From: Sphagnum compactum | Lineage: Eukaryota > Bryophyta > Sphagnopsida > Sphagnales | Length of the DNA: 64,000 nt | Reading direction: 5' to 3' | NCBI GenBank assembly: GCA_965153455.1 | Contig: OZ234494.1 | Span: forward strand, 27,767,354-27,831,353 | In this document: positions 12,441 through 22,399 of the stretch, in pieces | How positions within the stretch are numbered: the first letter of the stretch is position 1 | How the letters are laid out: each line of letters starts with the position of its first letter | Made by a program: the position numbers and the translations under genes | Notes under the pieces: generated by a model | Told to the model about the DNA's origin: nothing | Database searches by the model: none | What the model saw: the letters and a program-made list of their open reading frames with translations, nothing else

Positions 12441-13960
12441 ACAAGATTATCTTGCACTAGAGATGTTATTGTTTGTAGATGGGTATTTCATTTAAAATTT
12501 AAAGTGGATGATCAAAACAACAAACAAAAGGCTTGCTTAATATTAAAAGGCTACTATCAAGTTTCAAGTATTGATTATATTCAAACTTTTTCATCAATAG
12601 TAAAATTAAATTCCATTAGAATTTTTATGGCGCTTGTGGTTAAATTTGATTGTGAGGTCCATCAAATGGATGTAAAAACTACCTTTGTAAATGGTGATAT
12701 GAAGAAAAGATATGATATATAAAACAACCCAAGGGTTTCATATAAATAGGCAAGGATAATCTTGTTTATAAACTAAATAAAAGCTTGTTTAGACTTAAAA
12801 CAAAGTTTGTGAGTTGATTGGTATGCCCACATAAACATTTATTTATTACAAAATGGTTTTGGATGAAATATGGTAGACACAAATGTGTATGTCAAAAGAG
12901 TGGGAGCATGATTTGTGGCCATAACATTATATATAGGTGATTATATTGTAGATGCAAATGATTGTATAATATTATTATCACAAACAAATGCATTACTTGA
13001 GTAGAATTTGAAATGAATGATATGGGGGAAATAAAATTTTGTCTTGGTATTCCTATTAAAAGAAATTGTCAACTTTGTATTGTGAAAGTACATCAATCTA
13101 AAAACATAAATGATGTATTAAAGAGATATGGCATGGAAAATTGTAAACTAATTTCCATTTCATTCGAATTTGGAATTAACTAAAAACCAATCTCTTAATT
13201 TATAAGAACAAAGGTGGAAGATGGTTGAGATTCCTTATAAATCAAGGGTTGGGAACTTGATGTATGTAATGGTTTGTACACACTTGACCAAAAATTGTTT
13301 ATGTTGTGGGAATTGTATCACAATACTTCTAGAATTGTTCAGCGGTTTGTTGTAAAAATGATCATGTGTTATATTAAGGGAACTTCCAATCATGGGTTGT
13401 TATACAAAGGGAGACCAAATCTAAAGTCTTTACCAAAAATTAATGTAACATGTCATGGGTATTATAATGTGAATTGGGCTAGTGATATTGACACAAAAAA
13501 AATCTACATTTGGATATGTTTTTATTTTATCTTTAGGAGTTGCAAGTTGGACCAACAAAAGGAAAACAACAATTGTTTAATTTTCTTCTTGAAATAAAAT
13601 ACACGACTTATATATTAGCAACAAAAGAAGCAATTTGGTTAGGACAATTATTATTTGACCTAGGAAAGAAACAAATTGAGTGTTTAATCATTCATGGGGA
13701 TAATCAAAGTGCTATTGCACTTGCTGAAAATTTGAAATTCCATTTGCATTCCAAACACATGGAGTTGCATTTTCATTTTATACAAACCAAAATATCTTTT
13801 GGAAGAATCCAATTAAAATATCAGCTTATTGAAAACATGGTTGTTGACATCTTAATTAAAAGTTTATCAAGAGAAAAAACATGAGTATTGCACCATGAAA
13901 GTTGTTGTGTTTTTTTCACATAATGACTTAAAATCAAAACTTATCATAATTTAGTGGGAG
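12440..13960 (+). pseudogene. Decayed Ty1/Copia polyprotein (reverse transcriptase and RNase H)
   Basis: Three forward frames, broken by stops and frameshifts, read in order as a Copia pol C-terminal half. The first (about 12464-12722) gives a CRWVFHLKFKVDD-like start, then FSSIVKLNSIRIFMALVVKF, and HQMDVKTTFVNGDM, which corresponds to the usual QMDVKTAFLNG core of the reverse transcriptase. A middle part gives EMNDMGEIKFCLGIPIKRN and VHQSKNINDVLKRYGM, then CYIKGTSNHGLLYKG. The last (about 13600-13884) gives ATKEAIWLGQLLFDLG, GDNQSAIALAENLKFH, SKHMELHFHFI and ADILTKGLSRE-like VDILIKSLSRE, typical of the RNase H end. The YVDD region is destroyed. A short purine-rich tract 'agtgggag' (13953-13960) is followed by TGTTAAAT, which fits the polypurine tract and the start of a 3' LTR. 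Gag, protease, integrase and a 5' LTR were not found. It cannot be active. Confidence 0.9.
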
Positions 13961-16092
13961 TGTTAAATAATAAATTAGTATGTGTTTAGTAAGATGTGAA
14001 AAAACACTTAGTTAGGAAGGAAAACATATATGTTCCCAAGAGCTATGATTCTTGAACAATTTAAAAGAAAATGATGGATGAAAATTCAAAAAATATTTTT
14101 GGTTTATTGCTTGAGAAGATTTGTTCAAATGACTTTTACTTTCATGAGTATTTCAATTTTTCAATACAAACAACAAACTTAAAGTTGTAGATGTCTTGTG
14201 ACTTGACCCTTTGTAGAACCTGCCTTTTTTCAAAAAAATGTAAGTTATCTAATGTTCGAGCATAGAGAAATAGAAAATAGTCAACTATAGCAACTAAAGC
14301 TAGTGACAAGCTTTTTTCATCTAAATGGTTTAATTTTCATCAATTAATCCATTTGTTATGGAATAAAGTCTCTAGCTGTAACTTCACAATGTGTTCATAA
14401 TTATATGCTTGAATTTTGAGAATGATTTCATAGATTCATATCATGCAATGGAAAGGTATATTTGAATTCATCTCATCCCTTTTGTTTGAATGACAAATAG
14501 TCCACACCTATAAAATTTGAAAAATATGTGGAGGCCACTTTATCCTTAGTATAATTTTCACCTTGGTCCTCAATAGATGATAACACCTTAAGCATAAGGT
14601 TTAACACGAAAAAGAATATTGAAAATAGTTATATTATGTAAAACGTTTAACAACCACTAGGATTTTGCGAGGTTTGCAATTTGCATTAGGCTACTAGATT
14701 AGATTGATCAACAAGGTTAATACCTTATGGAACATAAAGTCTTAACCTAGAGATAATCCCAACAAAATTTTGATTAGGTGAGGACTAGTCACTAAGGTTA
14801 ACATTAAGACCATAGTTAAACAATTTTTTTGATTTTGTTATAAAACTTTTGATCGTGGACTTTTGAAAAAGATTAAAAATAAATAAATCATAAAAAATAA
14901 AACATTTTTCTTGGGTTTCCGAAAAATGTAAAAAAAAAATTACTTGAAAAAAACAACTATGAACTAACAATTTAAACTAGGTTCTTTCATTGGTTCTTTC
15001 ATTTTTTTGAATCTTATGGTTTTATGTCAAATTTGATTTTGTGACCTAAAAGGAGAGCTAAAAAGTGGAAACAAAAAATGCCATAGTTCGCAATAATTCA
15101 CTATTGGTTCAAATCACTGTGAACATGATTAACATATGAAGTTAACATGGGAGTGTAGTATGTTTTAGAAAATATAAAAGTTTTGTTGTTTTGGTTTAAT
15201 GTTTTGCAGGCTCTAGTTGTTCAATTTATAAATGCATGAAGGGAGTGTAAGCATTTGGTTTATTGTTAGTTTTTGATGTTGTGTGGTGTGTGTTGTTCTT
15301 CGTATTAGTTGTGTTTACTTCATCTTAGTGACTAATTAAATGCCTACGATGAATGATTAGTGAAACAAATTCTATTGAGGTTGGAGATGTGATTAGGGCA
15401 AAAAGATTTAAGGAGCTGGTGGTTTTGGCTTTTCAAAGACAAGGGGTTCACTAAGAAAGAGAAGCTAAATGTTCTATTTTTTTTGTAAATAGAGAAGGTT
15501 TCTTTGAGGCAAATCGTGTTTTCATCCATAAGTAATTAGGTTCTTTGAAAGACTTCCACTACATATCTAGAGCCTTAAAATCTCTAGACAAATTGTCTTA
15601 ATAGAAACATGGATGTGGTAATGAAGAAATGATGAAAAGGTACAAGGGAATGTTGAATAGGAGTAGAGCATTAGTAGGTTGTTTTTGTTGGAGATTTGAC
15701 AAAGTTCTTCTATCATGAGCTTGTATAATGGGTTGGGGTGTTGAAATGTGTGAAGGTGTGTTTTGCTAGTTTTCAAAATCAAGAATGGGGCGATTAGTGT
15801 TCTATTATAGTTTGGGAAGATTCGCTTAAGAATTGAAGTACAACCATCTACGAAAAATGTCATATTTTGGGAATGTTTTGAGAAAAGAGAATTTGGAGAA
15901 ATTTTTGTGGAAGTTGTGTTCGATTTTTGATTTAGCAAGAAAAGACTCCATCATCATATTAGTTATTTATGGCTATATTTATTTTTCAATATTTATAATT
16001 CCATTTTGTTTTTATCTAAATCAAGCGTGTCATTGTCTTTCTTGGTTTTGTATAATCCTCTCATTTTGGCTACAATACTTTGATATTTTATT
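13961..16092. other. Possible decayed Copia 3' LTR followed by AT-rich sequence
   Basis: The stretch begins with TGTTAAATAATA directly after the Copia polypurine-like tract, so its first few hundred bases may be the 3' LTR. The LTR end cannot be placed because no partner LTR is visible. Beyond that I see no gene. Around 15.36-15.95 kb a low-scoring, stop-rich forward reading hints at old coding sequence but resembles no family clearly. Confidence 0.35.
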
Positions 16093-16127
16093 CTAAACCC
16101 TAAACCTAAACCCTAAACCCTAAACCC
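16093..16127 (-). repeat. Interstitial telomere-type tract (CCCTAAA)
   Basis: Five plant-type heptamers in the CCCTAAA orientation, one shortened (taaacctaaaccctaaaccc). Another tract in the opposite orientation lies 143 bp downstream, so the two face each other. Confidence 0.9.
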
Positions 16128-16270
16128 ATATAAGCTTGGACCCTTACCTACAAGCTCTTTCTTTGAAAAGGAGAGGACGGCGCTACACTAGCTTTAGGAC
16201 TGCATGAAAGAGATATGGTCCAAACTCCTAACCCAGAGACAGTACAACAAATGGGTTCTTTTGGAAGCAA

Positions 16271-16295
16271 AGGGTTTAGGGTTTAGGGTTTAGGG
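16271..16295 (+). repeat. Interstitial telomere-type tract (TTTAGGG)
   Basis: Three and a half heptamers (agggtttagggtttaggg, continuing to 16295) in the TTTAGGG orientation. With the tract at 16093-16127 it forms an inverted pair about 700-900 bp upstream of the NOP16 start codon. Confidence 0.9.
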
Positions 16296-16309
16296 ACTCC
16301 CTTCGGTAA

Positions 16310-16460
16310 ATTTTGGTACCCATCGTGAGGCCCGTAAGGCCAGGCGAAGGCTCATGAAAGGGTCCCATCTGGAGATTCTGGACTTTCCGGTGCCCATGGT
16401 GAGGCCTCGAAGGCGGCACCAAAGAGTTGATCTTGAGACCCTTCCGTACTCAAAGACGCC
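16310..16460 (+). repeat. CpG-rich segment with a diverged direct repeat
   Basis: 'ggtacccatcgtgaggccc' (16314) and 'ggtgcccatggtgaggcct' (16390) are diverged copies of one phrase about 76 bp apart, each followed by 'aaggc' and a purine-rich stretch. No ORF is convincing. It forms the upstream part of the CpG-rich NOP16 promoter island. Confidence 0.5.
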
Positions 16461-16483
16461 CCTTGTTTAAAGCGGTGAACCCC

Positions 16484-16690
16484 GTGTAGTACGGTTATTT
16501 GAATTTTTGAAAGAACCACGGGTTGGTGTTGTACGGTTATTTGAATTTTGGAAAGAACCACGGGTTGGTGTTGTACGGTTATTTGAATTTTGAAAGCACC
16601 ACGGGTCGGTGTTGTACGGTTATTTGGATTTTGAAAGAACCACGGGCTGGTGTTGTACGGTTATTTGAAAGAACCATGGGTCCCAGCTCT
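16484..16690 (+). repeat. 44-45 bp tandem repeat upstream of NOP16
   Basis: The unit 'gtacggttatttgaattttg' + 'aaagaaccacgggttggtgtt' occurs four times in full and once shortened, with substitutions. It ends about 300 bp before the NOP16 ATG, inside the GC-rich promoter region. Similar words ('cggttatt', 'aaccgg', 'gaaccgtg') continue to about 16830. It may have been expanded from a promoter element; a regulatory effect is not shown. Confidence 0.85.
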
Positions 16691-16896
16691 CTCCAAGAAC
16701 CTGTGGTTCTTTAATGAAGGAGTGAGTAAAGAAGGGGTGGTCTTAGGGTCGGTTATTTGGAGAATTTCCAAACTTATGAGAGAACCGTGATCCGCCACCA
16801 GAACCGGTTGTTTGATGCCTTAGAACCGTGGATATGAATCTCAGTGGCATCTCGGATAACCGCCGGGGGTCATTTCCCGGCGCCCCGCACTCCCGT

Positions 16897-16905
16897 AAAC
16901 CCTAA
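16897..16905 (+). promoter_or_regulatory. Telo-box (AAACCCTAA) upstream of NOP16
   Basis: AAACCCTAA lies 82 bp upstream of the NOP16 ATG, just before a purine-rich leader (ggaccgaagaaggggaggga). In plants, telo-boxes in promoters and 5' leaders are characteristic of genes for ribosomal proteins and ribosome assembly, which suits NOP16. The same word also occurs in intron 1 near 17485. Because telomere-type repeats are common in this window, the match could also be accidental. Confidence 0.55.
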
Positions 16906-16986
16906 TGACAGGACCGAAGAAGGGGAGGGAGAGAGAGAGAGGGAAAGAGACGGCATTTCCAATACCCTCGTGTGGGTGCAGGAGCG

Positions 16987-18358
16987 ATGGCAAGATCGCG
17001 TCGAGCCTTCAAGAAGACGAGATCGACAGTGCGAGTAGGACTTCCCAAACGCAAGAGCGCCAAGAAATCCGTGCCGGAAGCCGTTTGCTTTCCAGGAACC
17101 AACCAAAGGTTCGTCTTCGCTCATGAAATTCAAACCCTAGTTTTGTTTTCCCACCCCGCCCATTCCCTTTCGGGTTTCCTCCTCCTTCTGGAATTCCTTT
17201 TCTAAACACGCTGATTCCCATGTACACGAAGATGCCATTTCTGGAGTCCGTTAGAATTTTTCTTTCTAAAACTGCTGTAGTAGCAATTAGTCATCGTCGT
17301 TGCTGTATTAGGTTTTCAGTCAACGAGACGAGGTGATGTAACTTCAGGCGACGCCTCGAACGATTCCGGACGCGTTTCCTGGTCTTCATCTTGAGTGTGC
17401 ATGGCCGATTCCTGCACACTAGGAGTGTAGTAAAAACCGTGGTGCATTTTTTTTGTTTCTAGGGTTTGAAAGTGTACACCTGAAACCCTAAACCTCACCG
17501 GTTTGTGGCAGGTTGGAATGGGATGAGAAGGGGACGTTGCAGAGCAATTACAAGGCTTTAGGGATTTTGGCAAATCCCAATGTCCTTGGGGCACGGTCCG
17601 GCACACAAGACATGGTTCAGCTAGTGAGTTTACAGAAGCCATTGTCAGCTGACTTGGACAAAGATTTTGCTACCAGTGATGAGGAACCGGATGGTAATAA
17701 CTGTACTATCATGCTTACATTTTTCTTCACATATGCTTCCTGACACTGCTTCTTGGTGGAGTCTCATGGTGTACACGTAGTGGATTGCTGTTGGTTGCTC
17801 TTATGTTTTGTGTATTCTGAAAGGAATTCTGTGATACTCTGTGACAACGTGCAAACTGCTAGTGTTCAGATCAGCTCAACTATTGATTGTCAATGCCATA
17901 CAAATTGTGAGCATGTGAACTGCTGGTGATTGAGCAGAGCAATTTGTATGTTGGCGATGACATTGGTGGTTTGTTTTTCAAAACTATTAATCTAGTCTTT
18001 CCGGCTCTTGCATTTGTTGCTGCAGATGTGAAGTCTGCACTTCACAAGAAGAGGAAGGATGGGAAGAAGGCTCCTTTGCAACGGCTAACAACAATGCAGA
18101 GAGTTTATGTGAGTCGCCTCATATTGAAGCATGGAGATAATCATGAGGTAAGGGGATTGTTCTGTTATGGTTATTCCTTAGAATGTCAGTTTACATCTGG
18201 AATATATGCTTCTGACATTGAAGGAATTTTCACTTCCTGTGCAGGCCATGTCAAGGGACATAAAGTTGAATCGCATGCAACATCCACCTGGGATACTTAA
18301 ACATTTGTGTGAGCGATTTCATAAGTATGAGAAATTGTCTGCATTTACTGAAACATGA
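16987..18358 (+). CDS. NOP16: Nucleolar protein 16 (NOP16), four exons
   Basis: NOP16 is a small nucleolar protein that takes part in assembly of the 60S ribosomal subunit. Coding exons are 16987-17108, 17512-17693, 18026-18147 and 18245-18358, joined by GT-AG introns of 403, 332 and 97 bases with matching phases (2, 1, 0). They give 179 residues, the usual size for the family. The N-terminus is strongly basic (MARSRRAFKKTRSTVRVGLPK, then KRKSAKK), as expected for a nucleolar protein. Residues about 42-65 read LEWDEKGTLQSNYKALGILANPN, the family's conserved W-D block. After an acidic linker (SDEEPDD), exon 3 gives KSALHKKRKDGKKAPLQRLT, and residues 130-172 carry the C-terminal block LILKHGDNHEAMSRDIKLNR. 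No stop or frameshift interrupts the frame. The ATG is the first in the purine-rich leader to open this frame. AATAAA-like signals follow at about 18368 and 18484. The gene appears functional. Confidence 0.93.
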
Positions 18359-20075
18359 CCATGTGAAATAAAGCAAATTTTACATGACATTCTTTGTATG
18401 TTTGATAAAGATGGTTTCTACAGTTTCTATGACCTTTTGATTGCATCATGTCTTTGTTCTATTTAGGCTGTTGACTTAAACTAATAAATATGGAGACAAT
18501 CTCTATTGTAAAGCTACAGTGTCATAGATGGTCCACAAGTAGCTGTTTGCAATGTAATTCTTCCTTCGTTTCTTGTGGGTGTTCATGCAAAATGCTGACC
18601 TTTGATTGCTAAGTCACAATTCTGTATGTGTAAGCTACTTCATTTGTGGGGTCATCTGTTTTCAAACCTTCATCAGTTCTCAAGTGTATTGCTCTCTGTG
18701 AAGGAGTGAATGCCCTGAATAGCTGTAATAAAATTTTGATTGGTGTTCCATTACACATTATGTGGTATTGCCGCTAAAACAACTTGTAGGACAATTATTT
18801 TAATTTTGTGACCAATTTTTTAAGGTTTTCCTTATATCACCCCCCTTTAGAGCATGTCTTGCAAGAATGGTTTTCCTATTCAGCATAATATGTGCATGCC
18901 TGCTCTGTGCACTTCTTTCATGTGAGAAGTACAGGATACCTATTCTCTGATTATGTGGAGATAGACCTGGTGAGCTTCTCTTGCTTATATGGGTTTTAAA
19001 AAGTAAAGAGTGAGGTGAGAACTGCTGGTGTTTTAATCCACAGTTTTCATTTCAAACATTCTAAATTCACATAGAGTTGGAACTTTGAACATCTGTTTTC
19101 CAACAAGGTTTTGTAGAGAACATTTTTGCTGATTGAAACATAAGAACAATTAGAATTCATGGGAAACTCATCAGAAGCAAGGCTTGTTCTGATGCTTCAA
19201 CAAGCATCTTCCTGAGTTATGTGCTGCTGAGTGTGGGTGTTGAATGTGATCTCATGGTACAAGTGGCAGCAGGTACTAGCCCAACTTAGTTCTTCTGCCT
19301 TCTTCCTCTTCCGCTTTCCTGAATGACAGATCAACAGAAGGAAATGAGAAGATATATTTTCAATGTTTTCAAAGGTGTTGTTTGAAGTCCCAATTTCCTT
19401 TCCCACGAGGAGCCAACTGGTGCTACACATGTTTTGTCAGAAGTTCTCAATCATCTCTACTTAGAGATCCTTTCATTGAAAACCTTCCAGTTGAATAGTA
19501 AAACACAATGGAGATCAGGCATAGGCAATCATCATGGGAGTGGGACATAAGTTTAGAGATTGATTTTTTGTTTGAGAAGCTTTCTTGTGGTTGGGATGAC
19601 AGTCGAGAAAGGAAGTGAGTTTGAACCAACTCTTTGAAACTGCAATTATGTTGTTGCACACTTGAAGAAGAGATCATTGCAGATGTAATTGCTGCTCTAT
19701 GATCTTATTACAACAGAGTGTTAATCCCAACAATCATTTGTTTACAAAGCTATACCAAATCCACTGAGTGAAATCGGTTCTCCAGAAACAAAGAAAGAAT
19801 AGCTTTGACCACACTTTCTTGCTTGCAAAAAAAGAGGCAAAAAAAGAGGCAAAAAAATCATGTGTTTTGAGTGATTTCTTTCTGAAGGATTCATTGGTTC
19901 TCACAATCCAATTTGCCACCAGAAGCATTTGGAAATCACCATCCCAGAGTCTCTCTAAGATGGTAGGAATCACCACCCCAGAACGTACAGACGAGAGCGA
20001 AGGAAATGAAATGAGCTCAGGAGCAGGAATGGAAGTATTTGATGAACTTGTGAGTGTTTTGCCGCTGTGTTATTT
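18359..20075. other. NOP16 3' flank and spacer to the U4 gene
   Basis: Unique-looking, moderately AT-rich DNA that probably includes the NOP16 3'UTR in its first 150-400 bases. No further exon, RNA gene or repeat array was recognised. ORFs at 19.2-20.1 kb are short and lack family features. Confidence 0.5.
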
Positions 20076-20086
20076 ATCCCATATTC
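20076..20086 (+). promoter_or_regulatory. Upstream sequence element (USE) of the U4 snRNA gene
   Basis: ATCCCATATTC lies at -70 to -60 relative to the inferred U4 5' end and matches the plant snRNA USE (RTCCCACATCG) at 8 of 11 positions, including the ATCCCA core. Position is what makes it convincing: plant snRNA genes carry the USE at about -70. Confidence 0.8.
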
Positions 20087-20113
20087 TTTGACCAGTTGAT
20101 CGTTATGTGGGAG

Positions 20114-20120
20114 TATAAAA
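20114..20120 (+). promoter_or_regulatory. TATA box of the U4 snRNA gene
   Basis: TATAAAA sits at about -32 to -26 from the U4 5' end. USE and TATA are separated by 27 bases (about 36 centre to centre), the wider, RNA polymerase II type of spacing, as expected for U4 and unlike the closer spacing of polymerase III U6 genes. Confidence 0.85.
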
Positions 20121-20145
20121 TAGCCAGCGCTCCTGCATGTCTTTC

Positions 20146-20289
20146 ATCTTTGCGCTTGGGGCAATGACGCAGTTAGTGAGGTGAATCCGAGACGCGTCAA
20201 TTGCTGGTTGAAAACTATTTCCAACCCCCCTTTGGTGCTCGCAAGAGCGCCAAAGAATTTCTGGAAGGTCCGCCATAGGCTCGGACCTC
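20146..20289 (+). ncRNA. U4: U4 spliceosomal snRNA
   Basis: U4 pairs with U6 in the U4/U6.U5 tri-snRNP and keeps U6 inactive until spliceosome activation. The sequence opens with atctttgcgcttggggcaat, which matches plant U4 and forms the U6-pairing stem II strand. Next is the 5' stem-loop with the kink-turn words 'tgagg' and 'ccgag' (20175-20195 region) that bind the 15.5K/Snu13 protein, then 'attgctggttgaaaactatt', the stem I strand and following conserved block. The central hairpin is perfect: tttggtgctc (20231-20240), GNRA loop gcaa, gagcgccaaa (20245-20254), with one G-U pair. The Sm site is AATTTCTGG (20256-20264), with C where most U4 genes have T. The 3' hairpin aggtccg/cggacct (20266-20288) closes the RNA. 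The length, about 144, is close to the usual ~150. Promoter and folding are intact, so this is probably a real gene, although the Sm-site change leaves some doubt about expression. Confidence 0.93.
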
Positions 20290-20397
20290 ACAAACAATTC
20301 CAATCCGGAAGAACTCTTTGAAAAGCCTGTTCTGGGGCCCCAACCAGAGATTTTCGTATGAAGTGCTTTCTGAAATCGAGCCTCACAATGGACATTA

Positions 20398-21050
20398 CTT
20401 CCATAGAACAAGTTAAATCAAGGTATTTCCAAAAACCCTCCTTCCATCAAACAAGTTCAATTCAAGGTACTTCAAAAAACCCTACTTCCATCAAACAAGT
20501 TCAATTCAAGGTATTTCAAAAAACCCTACTTCCATCAAACAAGTGTCATCAAGGTCTTTAGGAAAACCCTAATTCCATCAATCAAGTGCCATCAAGATCT
20601 TTAGAAAAACCCTTATTCCATCAAACAAGTGCCAGCAAAGATCTTTAGAAAACCCTTCTTCCATCAAGACTTGTTCTATCAAGATCTTTAGAAAAGCCCT
20701 TCTTCCATCAAGACAAGTTGTATCAAGATCCATAGGAAAACCCTTCTTCAATCAAGATCTTTAGAAAAGCCCTTCTTCCATCAAGACAAGTTCTATCAAG
20801 ATCCACATAGGAAAGCCCTTCTTGAATCAAGATCTTTAGAAAAGCCCTTCTTCCATCAAGACAAGTTCTATCAAGATCCACATAGGAAAACCCTTCTTGA
20901 ATCAAGATCTTTAGAAAAGCCCTTCTTCCATCAAGACAAGTTCTATCAAGATCCATAGGAAAACCCTTCTTGAATCAAGATCTTTAGAAAAGCCCTTCTT
21001 CCATCAAGACAAGTTCTATCAAGATCCAAAGGAAGACCCTTCTTCAATCA
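20398..21050 (+). repeat. Tandem array that shifts from a 39-45 bp unit to a 78-bp higher-order unit
   Basis: The left part (20398-20650) repeats 'ccatcaaacaagttcaattc' + 'aaggtatttcaaaaaaccct' every 40-46 bases. Rightwards the unit becomes 'atctttagaaaagcccttct' + 'tccatcaagacaagttctat' + 'caagatcca', and pairs of related half-units recur as a 78-bp block, open as a 26-residue repeat on the minus strand (DLDRTCLDGRRAFLKILIQE). The array starts about 110 bp after the U4 snRNA. The peptide reading is a by-product of the period. Confidence 0.85.
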
Positions 21051-22135
21051 AGAAGGAACATGAAGCTTTCTGAAATGCGGACACCCAAGGATGATTTTGC
21101 AGTTTCAGGAGAATGCTCCTGCTGAAATTGGGAGGAGAATGGAGGGAGTAGATGTGGAGACCTAACTCCCATTCAAAATTGGAGAGACTAATTCGCTGAC
21201 AAACAACAATTGGTCAGGTCAGCCTTTAATTCTCCTACTCTTCTGAATCCCACTCTTTTTCTTGCAGTTCATCTTTCCTGCCATATGTCCACTATGGGTG
21301 GACCCTTCCGTTTGAAGAAATTGCTTATGATGCTCACTTTTTGCTTGTGCTCACTTCTCGTTGTTGTGTGCAGCTCGGCTGGGATCCCAAACCTGGCAAA
21401 AGATTGTCCAAGTCTCTCACTATATTAAAGTGGGCAGGAATTTGATTGGGGCTGTTCTCGGAATTTGGGTCCCAAAGTTTCAGAACCATTCATTGTGGTG
21501 CTGTCAAGATGAAAAGGTGAGCCTCCAGTCCCTCCCCCATCTCTCTCTCTCTCTCTCTCCCAAGAAAGCTTCAGCCTTTTGCATGCCTGCTTTGCTGCAC
21601 CATTCAGCATGTTGTATGAATGTACTACCCCTTCTTCCTAAATCTTGCAAGCAAGATTTCTGAAAACTCATGATGATACAAGGCCCTTGGACATGGATGG
21701 AGGTTTTGAAAGGAAGGCAGAGTAATAAAGTGATCTGAAAATAGCTGTTGTAGGCCCAACCATTATTCATGGCTCTGTAAAACCAATGCTCTGCAGCTCT
21801 TTTGCATTTTGAAAATGCCCAAAAGGAAGATTCAACAAGTTTTGTGTATTTCCAAAGACTTGGCTGGCATAAATGAGCAGGGAACAACCTGATCTTTAGC
21901 ACCAAGTTTCACGTCTGATAAATCACACTTGAAAAGCTGTCTACAATGTTATACAACTTGATAAAGTCCATACTTGGCATTGTGAATGTCATGTATTCAC
22001 TAGCCATGGGGAAGAAGGATCAACAATATGCTGTCATGAATACTGCAGTATGCAAGAGGCTGAAATTTTCCTCACTTTGTGCAAACTGGGTTTCCCCTAA
22101 ATCATTAATTTTCCTCAAGTGCATGGCAACACAAC
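21051..22135. other. Intergenic sequence, with a CT microsatellite
   Basis: Unique-looking DNA. The plus-strand ORF 21210-21428 carries a hydrophobic run (LLMMLTFCLCSLLVVVCSSAG) that resembles a signal peptide, but the frame ends soon after and matches nothing I know. A (CT)n tract is at 21541-21559. I cannot support a gene here. Confidence 0.4.
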
Positions 22136-22396
22136 GAGCCAAAATCCTAACCCTAAACCCTAAAACTTAGTTAAAGCATAAACCTTACCAACAAGCTCAT
22201 AAATGTTGTTGCAACTTGAATGAGCCAAAAATCCTAAACCCCCAAACCCTAAAACTTTGTTAAACCATAAACCCTACTAACAAGCTCATAAATTTTGTTG
22301 CAACATGAATGAGCCAAAATTCCTAAACCCCAAATCCTAAAACTTGGTTAAACATAAACCCTACTAACAAGCTCATAAATTTTTTGCAACTTGAAT
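22136..22396 (-). repeat. Three tandem 86-89 bp units, each with telomere-type heptamers
   Basis: Copies start with gagccaaaa-type words at 22136, 22222 and 22311 and end near 22396. Each unit contains ccctaaaccctaaaact-type sequence followed by 'caagctcataaattttgttg' and 'caacttgaatgag'. The telomere-type core is most regular in the first copy (aaccctaaaccctaaaac) and eroded in the third. Confidence 0.85.
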
Positions 22397-22399
22397 GAG

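Noticed and set aside
20723-20956. Minus-strand ORF with 26-residue repeats
   Set aside because: By-product of the 78-bp period of the array beside the U4 gene.
21210-21428. ORF with a signal-peptide-like hydrophobic run
   Set aside because: The frame stops within about 20 codons after the hydrophobic run, with no splice or domain support.
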